Source of the DNA: Clostridia bacterium
Lineage (GTDB): Bacteria > Bacillota_A > Clostridia > Christensenellales > Aristaeellaceae
DNA length: 18,621 nt
Reading direction: 5' to 3'
Assembly: GCA_017525805.1 (NCBI GenBank)
Contig: JAFXSH010000018.1
Coordinates: 1-18,621 of the forward strand
Below are positions 1 to 8,313 of this stretch, piece by piece. Under the pieces are notes generated by a model, which ran no database searches, had not been told where the DNA came from, and worked only from the letters and a program-made list of their open reading frames with translations. The position numbers and the translations under genes are program-made. Each line of letters starts with the position of its first letter. The stretch's first letter is position 1.

Positions 1-1649
1 CCCCGGAATCCGGGCATATGCTTGAAAGCCTGGGTGATGGCCTCAAAGCGCTGGAGGAAGCTTTCCTCATCCCGTACAGCGCCGTTGTAGCCCCAGTTTT
101 CTCCGCCGGCGTCCTTCTGCATGGCGATGCCGCCGTATTCGGTGAGCAGCTTGGGCTTCCCGGCATGATCGTACCCTTCGGCGGAAATGATGCGTCCGCC
201 GCCGGGCGCGCCTTTGAGGATCGTTTCTTCGCTTTGGTAATCCGGGCTCAGCTGCTCCGGCCAAGCGGTGTAATCATGCACGGTCACCAGATCGGAAGAT
301 GCCTGCTCCCAGCCGTCGTTGCCGGATACCAGGCGGGTGCCGTCTAAACTGCGCGCCATGTAATAAAGCGCGTCGGCCAGCTCCTGGGCTTCTTTTTGCG
401 TTTGGATGAAGGGCACGCCCCAGGATTCGTTGATCGGCACCCAGGTGATCAGACAGGGATGGCTGTAGTCCCGCTTGATGGCTTCGGAAAGGTCCCGCAT
501 CATATTCCGCTTTTCGCTGTCCCTAAGCCAATAGGCGCTGGGCAGCTCGCCCCACACCAGAAGGCCCAGATGGTCCGCCCAGTACAGATACCGGGGGTCC
601 TCAAATTTCTGGTGCTTCCTTGCGCCGTTGTAGCCCAATTTCAGCGTCAATTCCACGTCTTTTTTCAGCGCTTCGTCGCTGGGCGCGGTGAGCAGCCCGT
701 CCGGCCAGTATCCCTGATCCAGGATCAGCCGCTGATAGCACACAGAATTGTTCAGCGTCACATATCCGTTGCTGACGCCGATCTTCCGCATGCCAAAGTA
801 AGTGTCCACCGTGTCGCATACAGTTCCGTCCCAAACGGTTTCGATTCTCAGATCATATAAGGCCGGATTGCCGGGCCGCCACATATGGATGCCTTCCAGC
901 CACTCGTTGTGATTCAGGTACAGTTCCGTCTGAATTAAGCGGTCAGAGGTCGCCAGGATTTCCTGCCGGGCCACCGTTTTGCCGTCATAGGAAGCCGTCA
1001 AACGCACCGCAGCCTTTTCGGGCACTTCATTCAATTCCACTTCCACCTTAACGGAAGCCGATTCGATGTGCGGGGTCAGGCGAAAATCCACGGGATAGTA
1101 TTCTCCCACGCCTTCCAGCCACACGCTCTGCCAGATGCCGGTCACCGGGGTGTACCAGCAGGCGAAGGGCTCCGGCCTGTAGGACTGCTTGCCCCGGGGC
1201 TGGTCAAAATCCAGCCGGTCCTCACAGCGCACGGTCAGGCGGCACTGCGCTTTTCCTTCGGTCAGGTCCGTGATATCGAAAACAAAAGGCGTATAACCGC
1301 CCTCGTGACTGCCTAAGAATTGTCCGTCCAGCCACACCTCCGCCTTGTAATCCACCGCGCCGAAATGCAGCAGACGGCGAAGCGAACGCAGCGCCTCGGG
1401 GATCGTAAAATCCCGTTCATACCAGACCGCGTCGCAGTGTTTCTGGCTGTTGATGCCGGAAAGCTGGCTCTGGTAGGCGAAGGGAACCTGGATTTGAAGG
1501 GGATAATCCTTTTGCAGATACCATTTTTCCTTTTTCCCCGCATTTTGCTCGTCAAAAGCAAAGCGCCAGGGGCCGTTTAGGGTCATCCAGTTTTCCCGCA
1601 GCCTATCGGGCCGGGGATGCTCGGGTCGCAGGATGGTGGTCATGGTCAT
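1..1649 (-). CDS. Glycoside hydrolase family 2 enzyme (beta-galactosidase/beta-glucuronidase type), C-terminus off the window
   Basis: About 549 codons are visible and the reading frame is still open at base 1. The order is typical GH2: an N-terminal jelly-roll (about residues 20-180), an immunoglobulin-like sandwich (about 185-290), and a TIM barrel from about 295. Both catalytic glutamates are visible: the acid/base in INESWG (about E408) and the nucleophile in LTEYGG (about E504). There is no signal peptide, so it should act in the cytoplasm, releasing terminal sugars from imported oligosaccharides. The first ATG (1649) overlaps the stop of the upstream regulator gene as ATGA. The ribosome site AGGGAG lies only 3 nt before that ATG but 9 nt before an in-frame ATG at 1643, so the true start may be 1643. 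It is the last visible gene of the operon. The sugar specificity (galactose, glucuronate or mannose) cannot be read from this sequence. Confidence 0.93.
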   Translation of the reverse strand, partial: MTMTTILRPEHPRPDRLRENWMTLNGPWRFAFDEQNAGKKEKWYLQKDYPLQIQVPFAYQSQLSGINSQKHCDAVWYERDFTIPEALRSLRRLLHFGAVDYKAEVWLDGQFLGSHEGGYTPFVFDITDLTEGKAQCRLTVRCEDRLDFDQPRGKQSYRPEPFACWYTPVTGIWQSVWLEGVGEYYPVDFRLTPHIESASVKVEVELNEVPEKAAVRLTASYDGKTVARQEILATSDRLIQTELYLNHNEWLEGIHMWRPGNPALYDLRIETVWDGTVCDTVDTYFGMRKIGVSNGYVTLNNSVCYQRLILDQGYWPDGLLTAPSDEALKKDVELTLKLGYNGARKHQKFEDPRYLYWADHLGLLVWGELPSAYWLRDSEKRNMMRDLSEAIKRDYSHPCLITWVPINESWGVPFIQTQKEAQELADALYYMARSLDGTRLVSGNDGWEQASSDLVTVHDYTAWPEQLSPDYQSEETILKGAPGGGRIISAEGYDHAGKPKLLTEYGGIAMQKDAGGENWGYNGAVRDEESFLQRFEAITQAFKHMPGFR

Positions 1650-2593
1650 TTGCTCCCTTCGTGGGCGGATTCATTGATGGAATCCAGCCGCATAATGATG
1701 GCTTGGTTATAATCGCCGAACTGTTCGCCGAACAGGTTCAGGCCACCCTGCTGATCGGCGTCCTCCTTGATGCCGATACGCAGGGTGATATAGGGCTTTT
1801 CCGTTAGGTGAAGCTGATCCAGCGTTACATTGGAAATGATTTCATCGTCCAGCAGGCAGCAGTTCTGATCCACCCGCCAGCGTTTGAGCAAGCCGTACTG
1901 CGTGGCGGACTGGGGCCACCAGATGGGCGTGTAGCGGCCCTGCCGTCCTCCAAAATCGCCGGGACAGCGCCAGGTGCCAAGCTCCACATTGTTTACCCAC
2001 ACCGTGATATCGCTGGGCCAATCCAGCCGGTAATTCGGCGCTTCCGAACAGGCCTCGAAGCTGATTTCCAGGCAATGCAGCTTACGGTCCATGGCGTGCC
2101 GGCTGCTGAACCGGTATTCCACGAAGCCTTTCTGGAACCAGAGCAGCTGGGCGTCAAAATGCTCCGGCTCATAAAACAGCGCCGTATCATCCTGCGTGCC
2201 GATATTGGATTGAGACCCCGCCATGCCGCAGGTGGGCACGATCAGGCAATCGATATAATGGCCGATGGGCATGTACTGGAAGTGGGATTCGATCTGCCGC
2301 TGTTCCTGGCCCTCCAGATCGATATGGATCTGGTCGCGCTTCCGGCTGCACAGCTTCATCACGCCCCTCACGCCGTTCCGCCGCTCGGTGCGGATCAATT
2401 CCGCTTCCTCCAGGAGCACCACATTGTTGCTGATGGTGGACAGCGGCGCGTTCATGGCCTGCGCCAACTCCACGATGCTCATGCTGCGCTCCCCGAGCAG
2501 CTGCATGATCCTGATACGCACGTCCGAGCCCAGCGCCCGAGCCACCAGGGCCAGTTTTTCCGTATCGTTCACGGAAAGATCCAGGTTTTTCAC
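1646..2593 (-). CDS. ArsR-type winged-helix transcriptional regulator with large C-terminal beta-rich domain
   Basis: The 315-aa protein begins with a winged helix-turn-helix of ArsR type at about residues 14-80. The recognition helix follows the segment SIVELAQAMNAPLSTISNNV, and a basic wing follows. The remaining 220 residues are much longer than a classic metal-sensing ArsR (about 100 aa) and show no CXC metal motif in the helix. Residues about 190-310 are rich in beta strand and tryptophan (SDITVWVNN, GDFGG, PIWWPQ), suggesting a ligand-binding sandwich. I recall similar proteins beside sugar hydrolase genes in Firmicutes. The start is GTG at 2593, preceded by AGGGGG at 7 nt. Its gene starts 12 nt after the GH43 gene and overlaps the GH2 gene by 4 nt. 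Its likely role (inference) is sugar-responsive control of this operon. Confidence 0.85.
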   Translation of the reverse strand: MKNLDLSVNDTEKLALVARALGSDVRIRIMQLLGERSMSIVELAQAMNAPLSTISNNVVLLEEAELIRTERRNGVRGVMKLCSRKRDQIHIDLEGQEQRQIESHFQYMPIGHYIDCLIVPTCGMAGSQSNIGTQDDTALFYEPEHFDAQLLWFQKGFVEYRFSSRHAMDRKLHCLEISFEACSEAPNYRLDWPSDITVWVNNVELGTWRCPGDFGGRQGRYTPIWWPQSATQYGLLKRWRVDQNCCLLDDEIISNVTLDQLHLTEKPYITLRIGIKEDADQQGGLNLFGEQFGDYNQAIIMRLDSINESAHEGSK

Positions 2594-2605
2594 GGTTTTT
2601 CCCCC

Positions 2606-4906
2606 TCATTGCAAAGGAATCACGTCACAGGACAGCACCTGCAATTCCTTCCCCGTGCTGAAAAATCCGTACATGCCATGGGTAAAGGGCTGCGCGTCCT
2701 CCAGCGTATACTGGGGCGCTTCCCCCGGCAGAGAGATTTCCAGCCTGTTTCCCTTTACGCGCAGGATCAATTCGCCTTCTTCCGCGTTTTTCCAGGCGTC
2801 CACCTTGCAGAACTGCGCGCTGCCCACGGCCCCGTATGCCGTTTTCTGCACGCTGAAGCCTAACTTGCTCAGGATCACGCCGTATCCGTAATAGCTTTCC
2901 GCCACCTGCGCGTCGTATAAAGATACGTTCGTCGCCCGAAGCAGGACGCCGCTGGTGCCGCTTCCCTCCTGGGGGATGCGGAAACGGACGCGAAGCTCGT
3001 AATCCGTTTGTCCTTCTTCTCCGAAAAGCGCGAAGCCCGTGCGGTTCTTTTTGATAGAGAGCAGGCCGTCTTCCGCGTGCATATTGAACGCGCCTAAGGT
3101 AATGAAACCGTCCCGCATGGCTTTTTCCGAAAAATCGTTGTACGTTTCCGCCGTTTCCGCAAAGGAGAAGACCGCTGTGCGGCTGAGCTGCACGTCCTCC
3201 CCGGCCAGCGACAGAACATGATCCCCGGCGGCCAGAAAAACGGGAGACGATGAGAACGTGAAGTACGCGTCTCTTCCGGAAAATGCCGGAACAGCGCCCC
3301 GCCATACGTTTTCACCGTCCAGGAATACTTCCAGTTCCTTGCCGCAGTCCAAGGCGCACACGGTGAAATCGAAAACATACGTCCCATCCGCCGCCACTCT
3401 TACGGCATAATCCGCTTTTCCCAGCATGGGAACGATTTCCGCCTGTTTTCCGGTCTCCGTCCAGGTCATCTCTTCCCTGTTCAGGGCGTGAATGGCGCTG
3501 AACTTCCCCGGGATCACCTTGAGGGCCGTATTGTCGCCGGAACCCAGGGCCTTGGCAGTACAGGCCATGAAAGAATAGGAAACGTTTTCCCTTTTCACCG
3601 CGCCGATCCGGTCCGCTGTGAACCCCGGTTCATACAGGGTGATCAGCCGCATGCCGTCGATATACGCGTAAAACCATGCTGCATTGCATTCCACCCGCAG
3701 GGTGTGCAGCGTCCCCTTCGCGCCTAAGAAGGGCACGCTTTCATCGCAAAGCTCTTTTTCTCCGATACACAGCGTGATCCGGTCCCCGTCGGTGCGCAAA
3801 AGAACGGTTTCGCCGTCTTTCTCTCCCGCCTGCCACAAGGCAGCGCCGCCTTCCGCCAGGATGAAATTGCATTCCTGGGTGAACACGTTGGTTTTCGGGA
3901 TTTCGGCAAAAAATCCTTCTTCCGTTTCGGCAAAGTCGTTTAATTCTCCAGCCGCGTCGCCGTACACATCCGGCATATCGGGAACCGGCATGGAAAAATT
4001 CGTGGGGCCGCTGGTGTACAGATACCCTCCGTTGGTGAACAGCCGGTCTAAGTTATAAAGCCGGGCCGGTCCGCCGATGGAAACGTAGGAATGATAAGCC
4101 GTGTATACGCTGTCCAGGTCCGGGCCGACAAAATTGCTGGAGTGGCCGAGGCCCGTGAACTTGTCCCCGAAAACGCTGTGAATGATCAGGGTGGAATCGC
4201 TGGGCTGATCGAATTTGCCCGCCGGGGAACCGTACCGATTGGCGTAAGCCACCCGATAGCCGGAGGAAAGCAGATGATTGCCCGTAAAGGTGAGATAATA
4301 CCAATCCCCCCGGCGGAACAGTCCCGGGCCTTCCGTCCAATGGCGCAGGGTGGCCGTGGTGGAGAATTTGATTCCCTCGGGCAGCAGGGTCTTTTCGTTC
4401 AGGAAGCTTTGCTTGATCTGGCTGTCCTCTGGGAAAAGAAGGAGCAGCTTTCCATCGTCGCACACGAAGAAAGAGCCGTCGATCTGATAGCCGAAATTGC
4501 CGGTGACGGGCCGGAACACGCCCAGGGGGGAATCGCTTTTCAGGATATAATGGCCGCCTCCGTTGGGGGATGTGACCATATAGAAATCCCCCCGCCAATA
4601 CACCACTTCCGGCGCGTAGGCAAAATACACGTCCTTGTTTTCGGTGCACCAGCCCTGAAAATCCCAATGGACCAGATCCCGGGACGTGAACACCCGCACC
4701 CGATCCTCACAAGAGGAGGCGTACAAATAATACATGCCGTTCCACCGTATCACAAAGGGGTCGCCGATGCCGTAATCGTCGGTCGCGCCCCGGATAGGCG
4801 GATACTGTCCGGGGATCGCCATGGGATTTTGGTATTCCTCCGAAAGGGCCGCCCCCGGCAGGGCAAAGCAAAGGGCCATCACAAAGCAGATCATCCTCTT
4901 CAGCAT
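2606..4906 (-). CDS. Secreted GH43-type glycosidase with C-terminal beta-sandwich domains
   Basis: The 766-aa protein starts with a signal peptide (residues 1 to about 22; no lipobox cysteine, so signal peptidase I). A five-bladed GH43 propeller fills about residues 35-310. All three family catalytic acids are visible: D49 in GIGDPF (base), D143 in QIDGSF (pKa modulator) and E192 in WTEGPG (acid). H255 in GLGHSS fits the usual metal-site histidine. Residues 320-460, 470-580 and 585-766 look like added sandwich modules. The last resembles concanavalin/DUF1080-type folds and probably binds polysaccharide. GH43 members mostly cleave arabinose or xylose linkages (arabinofuranosidase, arabinanase, xylosidase) and some cleave galactan; which applies here is not visible. 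The start has GGGGAGGA at 8 nt. The gene lies 21 nt after a permease gene in the same operon. Confidence 0.92.
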   Translation of the reverse strand: MLKRMICFVMALCFALPGAALSEEYQNPMAIPGQYPPIRGATDDYGIGDPFVIRWNGMYYLYASSCEDRVRVFTSRDLVHWDFQGWCTENKDVYFAYAPEVVYWRGDFYMVTSPNGGGHYILKSDSPLGVFRPVTGNFGYQIDGSFFVCDDGKLLLLFPEDSQIKQSFLNEKTLLPEGIKFSTTATLRHWTEGPGLFRRGDWYYLTFTGNHLLSSGYRVAYANRYGSPAGKFDQPSDSTLIIHSVFGDKFTGLGHSSNFVGPDLDSVYTAYHSYVSIGGPARLYNLDRLFTNGGYLYTSGPTNFSMPVPDMPDVYGDAAGELNDFAETEEGFFAEIPKTNVFTQECNFILAEGGAALWQAGEKDGETVLLRTDGDRITLCIGEKELCDESVPFLGAKGTLHTLRVECNAAWFYAYIDGMRLITLYEPGFTADRIGAVKRENVSYSFMACTAKALGSGDNTALKVIPGKFSAIHALNREEMTWTETGKQAEIVPMLGKADYAVRVAADGTYVFDFTVCALDCGKELEVFLDGENVWRGAVPAFSGRDAYFTFSSSPVFLAAGDHVLSLAGEDVQLSRTAVFSFAETAETYNDFSEKAMRDGFITLGAFNMHAEDGLLSIKKNRTGFALFGEEGQTDYELRVRFRIPQEGSGTSGVLLRATNVSLYDAQVAESYYGYGVILSKLGFSVQKTAYGAVGSAQFCKVDAWKNAEEGELILRVKGNRLEISLPGEAPQYTLEDAQPFTHGMYGFFSTGKELQVLSCDVIPLQ

Positions 4907-4927
4907 GGGGCGAATCCTCCCCTCGTA

Positions 4928-5791
4928 TCATTTCAGGCCGGAATAAGCCATTGTATTCATCACTTTGCTCTGCATGCAGATAAACAGGATCAGATTGGGC
5001 AGAAACATGATCAGCGACGCGGCGGCGGCGATGCCCTGGCCCGCCACGGCGTTGGTGTTGCTAGCCAAAGTGTTCATATAAAAGGTCAGGGTACGCATGT
5101 TTTCCTTATTGGTAAACATGATGGAGGTTTCCGTGTTGTTCCACACCGATTGAAAAGCCAGGATGGCTACTGTGGCGATGGCGGGCCGCACCAGCGGCAG
5201 GATGATTTTGAAAAACACCCGGAAATACCCCGCGCCGTCCACGATGGCGGCTTCGATCAGGGAATCGGGTACCTGGTCGGTGAACTGCTTCACCAGGAAC
5301 ATGCCCACCGGCATGGCGATAAGCGGCAGGATATGCGCCGCGAAGGTATTGATCATGCCCAGCTTGTCAATGAGCAGATACCGGGGAATGATCACGGCCA
5401 CAGGCACGAACATCATGGCCAAATTATTGATTTCCATCAGGGTCTTTTTCCCGCGGAAGCGCAGCTTGCTCAGGGCGAAGGCCGCCATGGAGCTGATCAC
5501 CACGCTGCAAATCACCACGGACAGGGTAACGATCAGACTGTTGAAGATATAGCGGCTGATGGAAATGCCGCCCTGGGACGCCTGACGCACTAATTTGGTA
5601 AAGTTATCCATGACCGGATTGCTCACCAGAAAACGAGGCGGAAAGGCGAACAATTCCTCGATGGGCTTGAAGGCGTGGTTGATGATAAACAGGATCGGCA
5701 GGCTCATAAACAAAGCCAGCGGAACCAGCACCATGTACATGGGGATCTGGTTCAGATGGAACCGGTCCGGGTTGAATCGCGTCCTGCGCAT
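4928..5791 (-). CDS. Carbohydrate ABC transporter permease, MalG type (CUT1)
   Basis: The 287-aa membrane protein has about six transmembrane helices. It carries the cytoplasmic EAA loop that contacts the ATPase, seen as EAAIVDGAGYFRVFFKIILP at about residues 195-214. The length and short N-terminus match MalG-type subunits, which pair with a MalF-type subunit. The C-terminus MNTMAYSGLK and the segment INHAFKPIEELFAFPPRF match, as I recall, a permease subfamily found in Paenibacillus and relatives next to large solute-binding proteins and Yip1 proteins. It may therefore partner the MalF-type permease at 13407-14324 rather than the closer one. It lies 113 nt after the solute-binding protein gene, behind a stem-loop. 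The ribosome site is weak (GGCAGG, 8 nt), so translation may be lower than for its neighbours. Confidence 0.93.
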   Translation of the reverse strand: MRRTRFNPDRFHLNQIPMYMVLVPLALFMSLPILFIINHAFKPIEELFAFPPRFLVSNPVMDNFTKLVRQASQGGISISRYIFNSLIVTLSVVICSVVISSMAAFALSKLRFRGKKTLMEINNLAMMFVPVAVIIPRYLLIDKLGMINTFAAHILPLIAMPVGMFLVKQFTDQVPDSLIEAAIVDGAGYFRVFFKIILPLVRPAIATVAILAFQSVWNNTETSIMFTNKENMRTLTFYMNTLASNTNAVAGQGIAAAASLIMFLPNLILFICMQSKVMNTMAYSGLK

Positions 5792-5838
5792 AGGATCAGC
5801 CTGCCTTTCAAAGTGCTGGGATAGGCGTTCCTCCCAGA

Positions 5839-5865
5839 GGGAGGCGCGGGTGCGTCGCGCCTCCC
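5839..5865 (-). promoter_or_regulatory. Intercistronic stem-loop after the solute-binding protein gene
   Basis: A perfect 10-bp GC-rich stem (GGGAGGCGCG pairing with CGCGCCTCCC) encloses a 7-nt loop. It lies 39 nt after the stop codon of the solute-binding protein gene and about 47 nt before the next permease start. On the transcribed (minus) strand no U-run follows, so it is not a normal intrinsic terminator. It could protect the 3' end of the upstream message or cause partial termination, which is a common way to make binding protein outnumber permease. The bases 5831-5835 (ctccc) could pair instead with 5839-5843 (gggag), giving a smaller competing hairpin. Confidence 0.7.
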
Positions 5866-5904
5866 CGGGAAAAACGAATCAATGATTTGATGAATCGGAA
5901 ATGT

Positions 5905-7245
5905 TTACTCGGTGATGGAAGCCAGGTAATTGTCGCGGGCACGGTTCGCTACCGCTTCCAGCTCGGCGGCCACGTCGGCAGCGCTCAGTTCGCCCCGCAG
6001 GATCTTGCCGTTGATATCGTTGGAATTGTAGTAGGTTTCGATCTCACCCCAGCCGGGGCACACGGGCCAGTTGGAAGGAACGAAGTTCACGCCGCGGTTC
6101 AGAACGGCTTCATAGAAGCCCTTGATGGTATCGTCGGCGTTATCCACCAGATCCTGCCACACTTCGGGGGTGCTCACAACGGGCATGCGGCTTACGGGAT
6201 AGCCCAGAGAGCGGTAGGTTTCCTGGCGCTTGAGAGCGGCCATGGGGCCCCAGCTCATCCACTTAGCCAGTTCCCAGGCTTCCCGGGGATGCTCGGTAGA
6301 AGCGGAAATGATGCCGTTGTCCACGATAGCCAGTTCGCCCTTGCCTTCGCCCATGGGCAGCGGATAGTACACGAATTCGCAGCCGGTTTCTTCCTTCACG
6401 GTGGTGTTGAACATGGCCATGGTCCAGGGCCAGTCGGTATGCATGGCGGTGCGGCCTTTGCCGGGAGGCCAGGCGCCGGGATCGCCCAGCACGGCTTCCT
6501 TTTCTTCCGCGCTCATCCACTCACAGATCTTGTTGTTGATCACTTCGGCACGGGTTTCCACGGCTTCGATCCAGGCATCGTCAAAGTGATAAGCTTCGCC
6601 GTCCCAGCCGAATTTGCCCTGATTGCCGTTGATGGCGGCGGGGAACAGGTCCACATACAGCGGGTTGGAAACGCCGTAGTAGTATTCTTCGGGATGGCTC
6701 AGTTCCTCGGCCAGCTCAAAGTATTCGTCCCAAGTCCAGTCGGTGGAGGGCAGTTCCACGTTATACTTTTCAAACAGGGTCTTGTTCATGAAGATCATGT
6801 GGGGGAACAGCACGGCGGGATAGGAATAGTTCTTGCCGCCGATCTTGCTGCTGGATACCATGGTGGGATACAGTTCCGCGGCGTCCGGGTCTTTCTCGTA
6901 GAATTCGGTCAGATCCAGCGCCCATTCGTTGGAAACGGCGGCGCTGACGGAGAATACCCAGAACACGTCGGGCAGATTGCCCTGCGCGGCCAGGTTGGTC
7001 AGGCCCTCGTCCCAGGTGCCCTGATCGATGGGCACGAATTCCACGTGAATGTTGGGATGGGCTTCTTCAAACTGGGCGATCAGCGCCTGCAGCACTTCGG
7101 GCTCGCCGGCTTCCGCCTGGCCCCAGCAGGCGTACCGCAGGGTGATTTCATCGGTGGTCAGGGGTTCCAGACCTTCGGCCATGGCCAGGGGCAGCACGCT
7201 CATGGCCAGCGCCAGGATCAACAGCATGGAAAGTACCTTTTTCAT
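5905..7245 (-). CDS. Extracellular carbohydrate-binding protein of a CUT1 ABC transporter
   Basis: The 446-aa protein is a family 1 extracellular solute-binding protein (SBP_bac type), which captures oligosaccharide outside the membrane and delivers it to the permeases. The start at 7245 was chosen over an ATG 18 codons upstream because AAGGAGG lies 8 nt before it and a clean signal peptide (MKKVLSMLLILALAMS..., cleavage at AMA-EG) begins there. Typical binding-protein segments are present, such as FPHMIFMNKTLFEKYNVELP and the tryptophan-rich hinge region. There is no lipobox cysteine, which is unusual for a Gram-positive binding protein that must stay near the membrane. The cistron sits between two stem-loops. 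It follows a MalF/MalG permease pair (7327-9265), its most likely partners. Confidence 0.95.
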   Translation of the reverse strand: MKKVLSMLLILALAMSVLPLAMAEGLEPLTTDEITLRYACWGQAEAGEPEVLQALIAQFEEAHPNIHVEFVPIDQGTWDEGLTNLAAQGNLPDVFWVFSVSAAVSNEWALDLTEFYEKDPDAAELYPTMVSSSKIGGKNYSYPAVLFPHMIFMNKTLFEKYNVELPSTDWTWDEYFELAEELSHPEEYYYGVSNPLYVDLFPAAINGNQGKFGWDGEAYHFDDAWIEAVETRAEVINNKICEWMSAEEKEAVLGDPGAWPPGKGRTAMHTDWPWTMAMFNTTVKEETGCEFVYYPLPMGEGKGELAIVDNGIISASTEHPREAWELAKWMSWGPMAALKRQETYRSLGYPVSRMPVVSTPEVWQDLVDNADDTIKGFYEAVLNRGVNFVPSNWPVCPGWGEIETYYNSNDINGKILRGELSAADVAAELEAVANRARDNYLASITE

Positions 7246-7253
7246 GAGTGAGT

Positions 7254-7260
7254 CCTCCTT
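7254..7260 (-). promoter_or_regulatory. Strong ribosome binding site that sets the binding-protein start
   Basis: AAGGAGG on the minus strand sits 8 nt before the ATG at 7245. It is the near-perfect complement of the 16S rRNA 3' end and fixes the start there, rather than at the longer frame opening at 7299. Confidence 0.85.
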
Positions 7261-7269
7261 CTTGATTCT

Positions 7270-7320
7270 ATATCTGACACGGGACGAAAGGCAACGCACC
7301 GCCTTTTCCCGTAAAGATAT
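7270..7320 (-). promoter_or_regulatory. Long imperfect stem-loop before the solute-binding protein gene
   Basis: Three stem blocks nest around one 8-nt loop. On the plus strand ATATCT (7270-7275) pairs with AGATAT (7315-7320), ACGGG (7279-7283) with CCCGT (7308-7312), and AAGGC (7288-7292) with GCCTT (7301-7305). That is 16 base pairs with small internal loops. It fills most of the 81-nt gap between permease and binding-protein genes and ends just before the AAGGAGG site. A processing or 5'-stabilising role is inferred. With the stem-loop at 5839-5865 it brackets the binding-protein cistron. Confidence 0.6.
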
Positions 7321-7326
7321 CGGGGG

Positions 7327-8313
7327 TTATTCGCCCGTGATGCCGCTTCTGTCGATGGCTTCGGTGAAATACCTTTGCAGGCAGAAGTAGATGATCAGCA
7401 GGGGCAGGATGGTGAGGATGGTGCCCGCCATGGTGACGGCCTCGTTCTGCACGTTGGTGGCGCCGCCCATTTTAGCCGCCCAGCCGCTCACTTTTTCAAG
7501 ATAAGCCTTGTAGCTGTCCTCGAATTTGCTGAGCTCCATGAGCAACGTGGACACGCTGTGGGTATCGCCCAAAGCGGCATTGCCCATATAGAGGCTGGTG
7601 GTGTAAGTTTCATTCCAGTACCATACGAAGGAAAACAGGAAGGTGGTCAGCATGGCGGGCAGGCCCAGAGGCACGCCGATGGTGAAGAAAATACGCTTTT
7701 CGCTGGCCCCGTCTACCCGGGCGGCTTCGTCCAGAGATACGGGGGTCTGCTCGTAAAATGCCCTGTAGATCAGGATGAAGATGGCGCTGCGCAGGCCCTG
7801 GCCGGTGACCGCGGGCAGGATCATGGTGAGGATGGAACCTAAGATGCCGTAATCGGAATACAGGGTATAGGTGGGCACCATCAGCACGGGAAAGGGCACG
7901 ATGAAGGTGAGCAGCACGCAGCCCATGAGCAGGTTTTTGCCCTTGAAACGGAATCGGGCGAAGGCGTAGCCCGCCAAAGCGCAGGAAGCGGTCTGGCACA
8001 GGGAAGGCAGGAAGGATACCAGCAGCGTATCCCACAGATGCTCCTGAAAGCCCATCACATCCAGCGCTTTCTCATAATTGTCCAAGCTCAGCTGATGGGG
8101 CAGCCACTGCACGGAGGGGTCCAGCAGGTCCGTCAGGGATTTTAGGCTGGTCACCGCCATATGCAGGATGGGATAGATGTACACAAAACCCAGGGCCGAC
8201 AGCATGACGTACAGAAAGGTTTTCATGATCAGGCCCAAACGGTCGTTCGTACCCAAGAGCAGCTTGCGGAAGGCCTCGGCCCAATTCTTTTTTTTCGCTG
8301 ATTTACTTTCCAT
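7327..8313 (-). CDS. Carbohydrate ABC transporter permease, MalG type (CUT1)
   Basis: The 328-aa membrane protein has about six transmembrane helices. Its EAA loop reads DEAARVDGASEKRIFFTIGV at about residues 197-216. The segment SCALAGYAFARFRFKGKNLL before it is typical of MalG-type subunits. It is somewhat longer than usual, with an N-terminal basic extension and an insertion near residues 255-300 that contains ALGDTHSVSTLLMELSKFED. The ATG at 8313 has AAAGGAGG at 5 nt and overlaps the preceding permease gene by 11 nt, so the two are translationally coupled and almost certainly form one heterodimer. The next gene encodes their likely binding protein. No ATPase gene is near, so a shared MsmK-type ATPase elsewhere is presumed. 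Confidence 0.94.
   Translation of the reverse strand: MESKSAKKKNWAEAFRKLLLGTNDRLGLIMKTFLYVMLSALGFVYIYPILHMAVTSLKSLTDLLDPSVQWLPHQLSLDNYEKALDVMGFQEHLWDTLLVSFLPSLCQTASCALAGYAFARFRFKGKNLLMGCVLLTFIVPFPVLMVPTYTLYSDYGILGSILTMILPAVTGQGLRSAIFILIYRAFYEQTPVSLDEAARVDGASEKRIFFTIGVPLGLPAMLTTFLFSFVWYWNETYTTSLYMGNAALGDTHSVSTLLMELSKFEDSYKAYLEKVSGWAAKMGGATNVQNEAVTMAGTILTILPLLIIYFCLQRYFTEAIDRSGITGE

Noticed and set aside
1808..2863. Long plus-strand open frame (351 aa) opposite the ArsR-type and GH43 genes
   Set aside because: It is antisense to two well-supported genes, rich in His, Pro and Gln as expected from a shadow frame in GC-rich DNA, and has no family features.
4091..5593. 500-aa plus-strand open frame
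   Set aside because: It is antisense to the GH43 and permease genes, both with clear motifs; its His/Asp/Gly-rich composition is a codon-bias artefact.
5839..5865. Intrinsic terminator ending the operon after the binding-protein gene
   Set aside because: No U-run follows the stem on the minus strand, and the next gene is a permease of the same system with no promoter of its own that I can see.
5887..7251. 454-aa plus-strand open frame opposite the solute-binding protein
   Set aside because: The minus-strand protein has a signal peptide, ribosome site and family features; this frame has none.
7257..7290. Internal promoter before the binding-protein gene (TTGCCT, 16 bp, TATAGA on the minus strand)
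   Set aside because: Both boxes match only 4 of 6, and the transcript would start on top of the AAGGAGG ribosome site. The same bases are better explained by the stem-loop.
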